DNA of 64,000 bases from assembly GCA_963735495.1 (NCBI GenBank), contig CAVTLG010000002.1, positions 1,302,001 to 1,366,000 of the forward strand, written 5' to 3'. Of this stretch, positions 59,291 through 64,000 are shown piece by piece. The translations under genes and the position numbers were made by a program. Origin of the DNA: CAVTLG01 sp963735495. GTDB taxonomy: Bacteria; Chloroflexota; Ktedonobacteria; Ktedonobacterales; Ktedonobacteraceae. The stretch's first letter is position 1, and each line of letters starts with the position of its first letter. The notes beneath the pieces were generated by a model. It had not been told where the DNA came from. It did no database searches and saw nothing but the letters and a program-made list of their open reading frames with translations.

Positions 59291-59434
59291 ATGAAGATAT
59301 ACCAAATCTACTTTTCGAGACGGGATATGACTGTAAAACGCGTAAACAATCAAATAGCACGTATGCTTATGCAGCTCCAGTATTGGCTGGGGCTGAACGG
59401 GCATTTACTTTGGGACACGCGTTTCGCAGTGTAA
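59291..59434 (+). CDS. Candidate small protein, or small RNA, between a promoter and a terminator
   Basis: The frame ATG 59291 to TAA 59434 encodes 47 residues (MKIYQIYFSRRDMTVKRVNN ... MLMQLQYWLGLNGHLL). If transcription starts near 59287, the mRNA would be almost leaderless; an inner ATG at 59327 would give 35 residues. The product is basic with an amphipathic, Leu/Met/Trp-containing C-terminal half. No family recognised, and no strong ribosome site. The promoter and terminator define a unit of about 200 bases, so a non-coding RNA is equally possible. Confidence 0.4.
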   Translation: MKIYQIYFSRRDMTVKRVNNQIARMLMQLQYWLGLNGHLLWDTRFAV

Positions 59435-59450
59435 CTGATTATTACCAAGA

Positions 59451-59484
59451 GCGGGGCGCACACATACGGCGTCCCGCCTTTTTT
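59451..59484 (+). terminator. Intrinsic terminator of the small transcript
   Basis: GCGGGGCGC (59451-59459) pairs with GCGTCCCGC (59469-59477), one wobble pair, followed by six T residues (59479-59484). It is the clearest Rho-independent terminator in the window. Confidence 0.8.
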
Positions 59485-60030
59485 ATTAGGTATGCACAGC
59501 ATGCAAGTAATCTATTCGCAATCTGGAGGGCAGTAGTAATGTATCAATAGAGAAGAGCTTCCATCGTGTGGGGAGCACGTAGACGGCGGAGAGTGTCTGA
59601 AATCGGCTAGTAATAAGAGAATTGTGCTTTTCTAAAGACAAACTCGTAGAGAGTTTCTGTATACATAGATGCGACAGCCACTACAATGTAGCAGAGGTTG
59701 CGCAGTACAACTCGTCATTATCACTCTTTATTACGCTCTGAGCAAACTCGCTACGTTACTCCTCACCAGAAGGCTTCCCTCGCGCCCTCTACTGGCATCG
59801 ATGGTGATCCAAATACATTGCCCACCAGGATTACAGTTCCTGGTGGGCAATGCACAAAGCTGTACGTACGAAGTAACGACTGTGATGCGTGACAGTGTGT
59901 TTTGTCAGACCAGGCTGGGGATAGGCTACAGGTAGACAGAAAGCTAATTGGATCACATCACCAATAAACCAGGTACCTTTTCTGCGGATCAGGTTCACCT
60001 GGTTACTCATTTTTACAAATAGGAGTTATT
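59485..60030. other. Intergenic region with two inverted repeats
   Basis: No gene recognised. Contains the perfect hairpin at 59816-59852 (listed separately) and AACCAGGT/ACCTGGTT (59967-59974 and 59997-60004) followed by TACTCATTTTT, a possible terminator or leader hairpin 27 bases before the peptidase start. Confidence 0.4.
59816..59852. other. Perfect 15-bp hairpin
   Basis: CATTGCCCACCAGGA (59816-59830) and TCCTGGTGGGCAATG (59838-59852) with a seven-base loop. No T-tract on either side and no adjacent gene end. It could be a repeat unit, an RNA stem or a protein-binding site. Confidence 0.6.
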
Positions 60031-61230
60031 ATGAGCGTACAATCACCTGTATCAACACAACAAAGCGTTTCACCGGATGAACCAGCCCTGGCCGTAGAAG
60101 CCTACATGCAGGCTCATTTGCCACAATACATTCAAGAGCTGAGCGACCTTTGCGCAATAGACTCGGGAACATATTATAAGGCAGGTGTGGACGAGGTGGC
60201 ACAGTATCTAACGGGACGTATGCGCGGTCTAGGCATGGATGTAAAGGTCTTTGAACACGAACATTGGGGCAGTGATGTCCTGGGAACCATTCGTGGGCAG
60301 GGCCATGGCACGGTTCTCTTGCTTGGTCATATCGATACGGTGTATCCAACGGGCACTGCCGCAGCCCGTCCTGTACGCTGTGAGGGCGATGCTATCTACG
60401 GACCTGGCGTTTATGATATGAAAGGTTGTGTTCTGGCTGCCATCTACGGGATTGAAGCGCTCATAAAGTTAGGTTATCGTGCCTTTGGCGAGATTCGTTT
60501 CCTATGCGTTTCCGACGAAGAAGTTAGCAATCGTCATAGTAAAGATACGATATACGACGCCTGCCAGGGCTGTGATGGCGTGTTGGTACTGGAGGGAGCA
60601 CGGGAAAACGGTGATCTCGTCAGCGCGCGTAAAGGTGGCTCCTGGTACAAATTGAGTGCACGTGGTCATGCAGCCCATGCTGGCGTGGAACCTGAAAAAG
60701 GCAGCAATGCGATTGTAGAATTGGCGCACCAGATTGTGCAGTTCCAGAGCCTGCATGGCTGGCGCGAAGGCGTCACTATCAATGTAGGACGCATTGCAGG
60801 CGGCATCGCTACGAATGTTGTGCCAGATTATGCAGAAGTGACCATCGATATGCGCTTCCAATATAAAAAAGACCGCTTTGCAACGGAACAGCGCTGGCGC
60901 GAGATGCTGCAACAGAAGCAAATTCCCGGTGTGGAATTGACGTTAGAAACGGATAGCGATAACCGAGATCCAATGACCTGTACGGATGGTAATTTACAAC
61001 TGGCACAGTATGCACAGGAAATCGCGCGTACACTCGGATTTTCCGTCAATCACGCGGCCACAGGGGGTATCTCGGACGCGAATTATGCATCGGACTTCGG
61101 CTACGCCACACTTGATGGTCTGGGACCTGTCGGCGGGCTGGATCACAGTCCGAATGAATATCTGGTAGCGAGTAGCATCGCACCACGCACAGCTTTGCTA
61201 GCAGGACTTATCACTACTGTCGGAGCATAA
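60031..61230 (+). CDS. M20-family metallopeptidase (glutamate carboxypeptidase-like)
   Basis: A 399-residue two-zinc hydrolase. LLLGHIDTVYPTG carries the first His/Asp ligands, GPGVYDMKGCVLAAIYGIEA the bridging Asp, LCVSDEEVSNRHSK the catalytic Glu pair, and GLDHSPNEYL near the C-terminus the last His ligand. The dimerisation domain lies between (ARGHAAHAGVEPEKGSNAIV). The sequence is closest in style to CPG2-like carboxypeptidases that remove C-terminal glutamate; the substrate is not certain. There is no signal peptide. A bidirectional terminator separates it from the convergent NYN gene. Confidence 0.92.
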   Translation: MSVQSPVSTQQSVSPDEPALAVEAYMQAHLPQYIQELSDLCAIDSGTYYKAGVDEVAQYLTGRMRGLGMDVKVFEHEHWGSDVLGTIRGQGHGTVLLLGHIDTVYPTGTAAARPVRCEGDAIYGPGVYDMKGCVLAAIYGIEALIKLGYRAFGEIRFLCVSDEEVSNRHSKDTIYDACQGCDGVLVLEGARENGDLVSARKGGSWYKLSARGHAAHAGVEPEKGSNAIVELAHQIVQFQSLHGWREGVTINVGRIAGGIATNVVPDYAEVTIDMRFQYKKDRFATEQRWREMLQQKQIPGVELTLETDSDNRDPMTCTDGNLQLAQYAQEIARTLGFSVNHAATGGISDANYASDFGYATLDGLGPVGGLDHSPNEYLVASSIAPRTALLAGLITTVGA

Positions 61231-61336
61231 CTATGCATGTACTTGACGCGAAGATTTGCCACGTAGCAGCAAAGATTGTTCTCGTGATCAAAGTAATAGA
61301 GGACACTTGCAGCGCCAGGTATAGCAGAGCAAAGCA

Positions 61337-61367
61337 AAAGGGCACCACCGCTAAAGTGGTGCCCTTT
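61337..61367. terminator. Bidirectional terminator between convergent genes
   Basis: AAAGGGCACCAC (61337-61348) and GTGGTGCCCTTT (61356-61367), a perfect 12-bp stem with A and T at the base on the two sides, between the M20 peptidase and the NYN gene. Confidence 0.75.
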
Positions 61368-61387
61368 GCATAGAGTATAAGTTTGAC

Positions 61388-63862
61388 TTATCCGCGAATC
61401 TCTTCCAGCATGGAGAGATTGACGAACAGGTCGCAGCTCTGTCTGAGTGTCGCGGACATCGCTTCGTCAAAGGCGGCAACTTCTACGCGCACCCCATGAT
61501 CGGAGCAGTAGTCAAGCATCGGCATAAAATCACTATCGCCGCTCACCAGCACAACTGCGTCAACTGCTCCCCCATCGACCAGGCGTACAACGTCCATGCA
61601 CAGATCCAGGTCGAGATCAGCCTTTTTGGCTCCGCTAGAGAAGGTTTTGTAATTCTTCGTCGTGATGCGGTAGCCCAGACCCTTAACCGCTTGTAGGAAC
61701 ATCTGCTCATCGCCAGCCTGCGGACTGGTAGGACAATAGGCATGCGCGCGCACGAGGCGGCGGTTCCCACGTAGGAAGTCGAGCAGTTTGCCAAAGTCGA
61801 CGGTGATACGCAGGGTACGAGCAGAGTAGAGCAGGTTGGCAACGTCAACGAATACACCGACACGCTCGGTTGAAGGGAACGGCGGCAAGGACACAGAAAC
61901 GTTTGTCGGGGCCTGGTTGGCTCGCCGCAGTTCGGCAACCATGCGATCCGTTTGTGTCTGGATCGCCTGTGAGATGACATTCGTCAGATTCGCTATCGAA
62001 GCGCTAGAGGCTCCGTTGTCACCTGAGCGTACCGGATAGACGGGACCAGATAGCGCAGTACGCTGCGTCTCAGCACGGTTCGTACGTCCATCACGCGTGA
62101 AAACGCTGCCCCGCGCGGGTGAAGGTTCGGGTCCCATAAATGGTCCAGCGATATCATTGCCCTGGTTCATTTGATTGACCGTGTAGCCGGAGACAATGGT
62201 ATAGGCTGTGTTGTTCTCCAGGGTCGGAGCAGGCGTCACGACCGGCATAGCCGGTGTAACTGGCGCTAAAGGTAAAGGTGCTGGTGTAGACGGTACAACC
62301 GGCGCGACCGCGCTCGTGGTCGAGCGATGCCTACGACGACGGCGTGAGCTGGCTTTTTGCAAATCAGCATATTCCAATGGAGGAAGGTCCTCTGGCGCAA
62401 CTGCTTCCTGTTTTACCTGTGGCTCCGCTACAGGCGCCGCAACTTCGACTAGCGGGACAACGGGAGGCGCTGGCAGCTCTTTATGGTTATGACGACGACG
62501 GCCATTTTCTGGCGCTGTCGGTGCTGCTACACTCTCCGTTACCACTGTTGTTGGTTCCGGGGTCGCTTGTTTGCGAGGCGGTTCAACAATTGGCGTTACG
62601 CTGGCAACAACTGGCTCACTGATCTGCGCCTGTGGCGCTACTTCTGTACGCGCTACTGGTGCGGGTGCCGGTAGCGTCGCGCGCACTTCTTCAACACGCG
62701 ACGCCGTAGGAGCCGCAGGTGCCAGTGTCCTGGCAGGACGATCAAAACGATAGCGACGTGTAGGTCGTTGCGTCTCGGCTTGCGCTGGAGCCTCAACTGG
62801 CGCAGCAGTGGATGGCGTGGTCTCCTCATTAGGGATCTGTGCAGGTACTTCCGCAACAGCCTCTTCTCGTTGGTGTCGCAGACTATGTCGCGGGACACGC
62901 AAACGGGATGATGGCCGCAACAACGGTGACACTGCACGCTCTGGGGATGCTGGTCGGACTGTCTCAGCAGGGGCCTCAGAGTTTGAAGATGCTAGAGCCG
63001 TATTTTCCAGCGTACTTTCCTGTGCAGAGACGCTGTCCGTGGCTGCACTGCTTAATGGCTGTTGTGAAGATGCTTCCTCGCTAGAGGTGTTAGCAATATC
63101 TGATGTTGGCGTGGTTGTCTCCTCCCCACCAGGAGCCGTAACTGCAGTTTCTTGCCTGGACGTTGCAACGTCTGTAACGGCAGATGAAAGCAATGCAAAT
63201 GCCTCTACCTGCGAATCGTGCAAGCTGGCTTGTAGACGTGCAGCTTCGGCCTGACGGAATTCCTCAATGAAAGCGGTGAAGGGCCGAACCTCTTCGGCCT
63301 TGTCATCTATCAATGGGGTTACTTCTGCGTAAGAGATAGTTAGCTCCTGCGCAGGTTGAGTGAAAGCAGTGGCGATCTCCGCCTGCGTTTCACTGGCAGA
63401 TGGTGCTTCAGAGCCCTGCTGCTCCTGAGTTGCCAATTTCTGTGGTTCTTGAGCATGTGTGTCTGCTGTGGCCTGCTCATCAGTTGCAGCAACTGATGTT
63501 TCCAGGACAGGCTCAGCGGAAATTTCTTGCGTAACGCTAGATGCAAGGGTCACTGTTGTAGACGCTTCCTGCATAGGTAACGTCTCTTGAACGGCAGTAG
63601 CAGGTGTTTCCTGGTTTGTACTCTCCTGGGCAAGTTCCGTCGCCGTTTCTTGCGTATGAGATGCCTCGTGATGAGTTGCTTTTTCCTGCGATAGAGCAGG
63701 AATGGCGGACTCAGGAGAGGCAGCGGCCACATCTACGCGGTCCTCAGCAGGGACGGCTACCTCGGCTGTCGTAGCATCGGCTGCCGTTGCGGAGGCAGAC
63801 GGATACTCCACAACGGATGCATCAACGTCGTTATGCTCATGATGAGTGTTTTGCGTTGTCAC
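61388..63862 (-). CDS. NYN-domain (PIN-like) protein with a long disordered N-terminal arm
   Basis: An 824-residue protein. The last 160 residues form a NYN domain, a PIN-like ribonuclease fold: VGVFVDVANLLYSARTLRIT, KKADLDLDLCMDVVRLVDGG and VVLVSGDSDFMPMLDYCSDH supply the Asp residues of the metal site. The preceding 650 residues are almost entirely Glu/Thr/Ala/Val/Gln/Pro low complexity with short Arg-rich islands, so disordered. LabA/NYN proteins of this plan probably act on RNA. The start at 63862 (MTTQNTHHEHNDVD) has GGAGATCTT upstream. The arm may help phase separation or bind partners (inference). Confidence 0.88.
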   Translation of the reverse strand: MTTQNTHHEHNDVDASVVEYPSASATAADATTAEVAVPAEDRVDVAAASPESAIPALSQEKATHHEASHTQETATELAQESTNQETPATAVQETLPMQEASTTVTLASSVTQEISAEPVLETSVAATDEQATADTHAQEPQKLATQEQQGSEAPSASETQAEIATAFTQPAQELTISYAEVTPLIDDKAEEVRPFTAFIEEFRQAEAARLQASLHDSQVEAFALLSSAVTDVATSRQETAVTAPGGEETTTPTSDIANTSSEEASSQQPLSSAATDSVSAQESTLENTALASSNSEAPAETVRPASPERAVSPLLRPSSRLRVPRHSLRHQREEAVAEVPAQIPNEETTPSTAAPVEAPAQAETQRPTRRYRFDRPARTLAPAAPTASRVEEVRATLPAPAPVARTEVAPQAQISEPVVASVTPIVEPPRKQATPEPTTVVTESVAAPTAPENGRRRHNHKELPAPPVVPLVEVAAPVAEPQVKQEAVAPEDLPPLEYADLQKASSRRRRRHRSTTSAVAPVVPSTPAPLPLAPVTPAMPVVTPAPTLENNTAYTIVSGYTVNQMNQGNDIAGPFMGPEPSPARGSVFTRDGRTNRAETQRTALSGPVYPVRSGDNGASSASIANLTNVISQAIQTQTDRMVAELRRANQAPTNVSVSLPPFPSTERVGVFVDVANLLYSARTLRITVDFGKLLDFLRGNRRLVRAHAYCPTSPQAGDEQMFLQAVKGLGYRITTKNYKTFSSGAKKADLDLDLCMDVVRLVDGGAVDAVVLVSGDSDFMPMLDYCSDHGVRVEVAAFDEAMSATLRQSCDLFVNLSMLEEIRG

Positions 63863-64000
63863 TAAGATCTCCAGTTTCAGTCGCTACGAACCGGGGCACA
63901 GGTTATCACCGTAGAGTATGTTCGACTGAAGATAGTTGGGGCGAACATGCGTTTTTAAACCTTCTTACAGCTGCATATTGGTATGTCTGCTGATGGGCGG

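Noticed and set aside
59360..59420. Possible tmRNA start (GGGGCTGAACGGGC)
   Set aside because: The rest of the tmRNA signature and the tRNA-like end are absent; the stretch is inside the small frame.
62208..63254. Plus-strand frames over the NYN protein arm
   Set aside because: Low-complexity coding sequence opens all frames; these are shadows of the minus-strand gene.

Overview
The window looks like a chromosomal segment of a Ktedonobacteria-type Chloroflexota (inferred from gene content, not from a marker gene). The grounds are a group 1h (actinobacterial-type, high-affinity) [NiFe]-hydrogenase cluster with its usual accessory genes, a split glycine decarboxylase, secreted glycoside hydrolases, an SMC-like ATPase next to NurA, many low-complexity or charged proteins, and dense families of short palindromic interspersed repeats. 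Base composition is moderate, with clearly AT-rich islands. No rRNA, tRNA or CRISPR array was recognised.

Layout. 1-5545 (minus strand): hydrogenase operon, small subunit -> large subunit (broken by one extra base near 3394) -> NifU-like -> DUF5947-like -> DUF6084-like -> a partial conserved gene running off the left edge; repeat elements sit in three of the gaps. 5.6-16.8 kb: accessory region with a frameshifted membrane protein, a secreted GH114-like protein, a leucine-rich-repeat protein, several charged coiled-coil proteins, a large tandem-repeat protein split by a frameshift, and a TIR-domain fragment joined to a gutted type ISP restriction enzyme. 17-22.4 kb: housekeeping genes (GNAT, zinc-ribbon protein, def, tilS-hpt, gpsA), with tilS carrying an in-frame repeat element and gpsA broken by one extra base. 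22.4-25.4 kb: a broken hypothetical, a PAS histidine kinase and another coiled-coil protein.

25.6-31.9 kb: glycine cleavage genes on the minus strand (gcvT, gcvH ... gcvPA, gcvPB). The two halves are separated by about 1.9 kb holding a plus-strand GH11 xylanase, a duplicated promoter-like module and a repeat element. 32-36.3 kb: a His/Gly-rich membrane protein, a Nudix hydrolase, a GT87-like membrane glycosyltransferase, and two small membrane proteins in one operon. 36.5-45.8 kb: SMC/Rad50-like ATPase and NurA nuclease, then an AT-rich two-gene candidate restriction-modification unit (Eco57I-class N6 methylase plus a PD-(D/E)XK nuclease). 46-64 kb: mostly housekeeping genes: CpXC protein, mogA, a WD40 propeller, lgt, metallo-beta-lactamase, ugd, acpS, dtd, rho, a SprT-like protein, an FtsB-like protein, an M20 peptidase and a NYN-domain protein with a very long disordered arm.

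Four repeat families recur. A: GGGTAGGGGCGT termini, about 11 sites. B: a small hairpin nested inside A and C copies. C: termini near TGCATTCAG/CTGAATGCA. D: termini near CGCGTAGGG/CCCTACGCG. They fill intergenic gaps, once sit inside a coding frame (tilS), and once lie against a probable promoter (gpsA). Coordinates, motifs and hairpins were read by eye; family assignments come from recall of conserved motifs and were not checked by database search.
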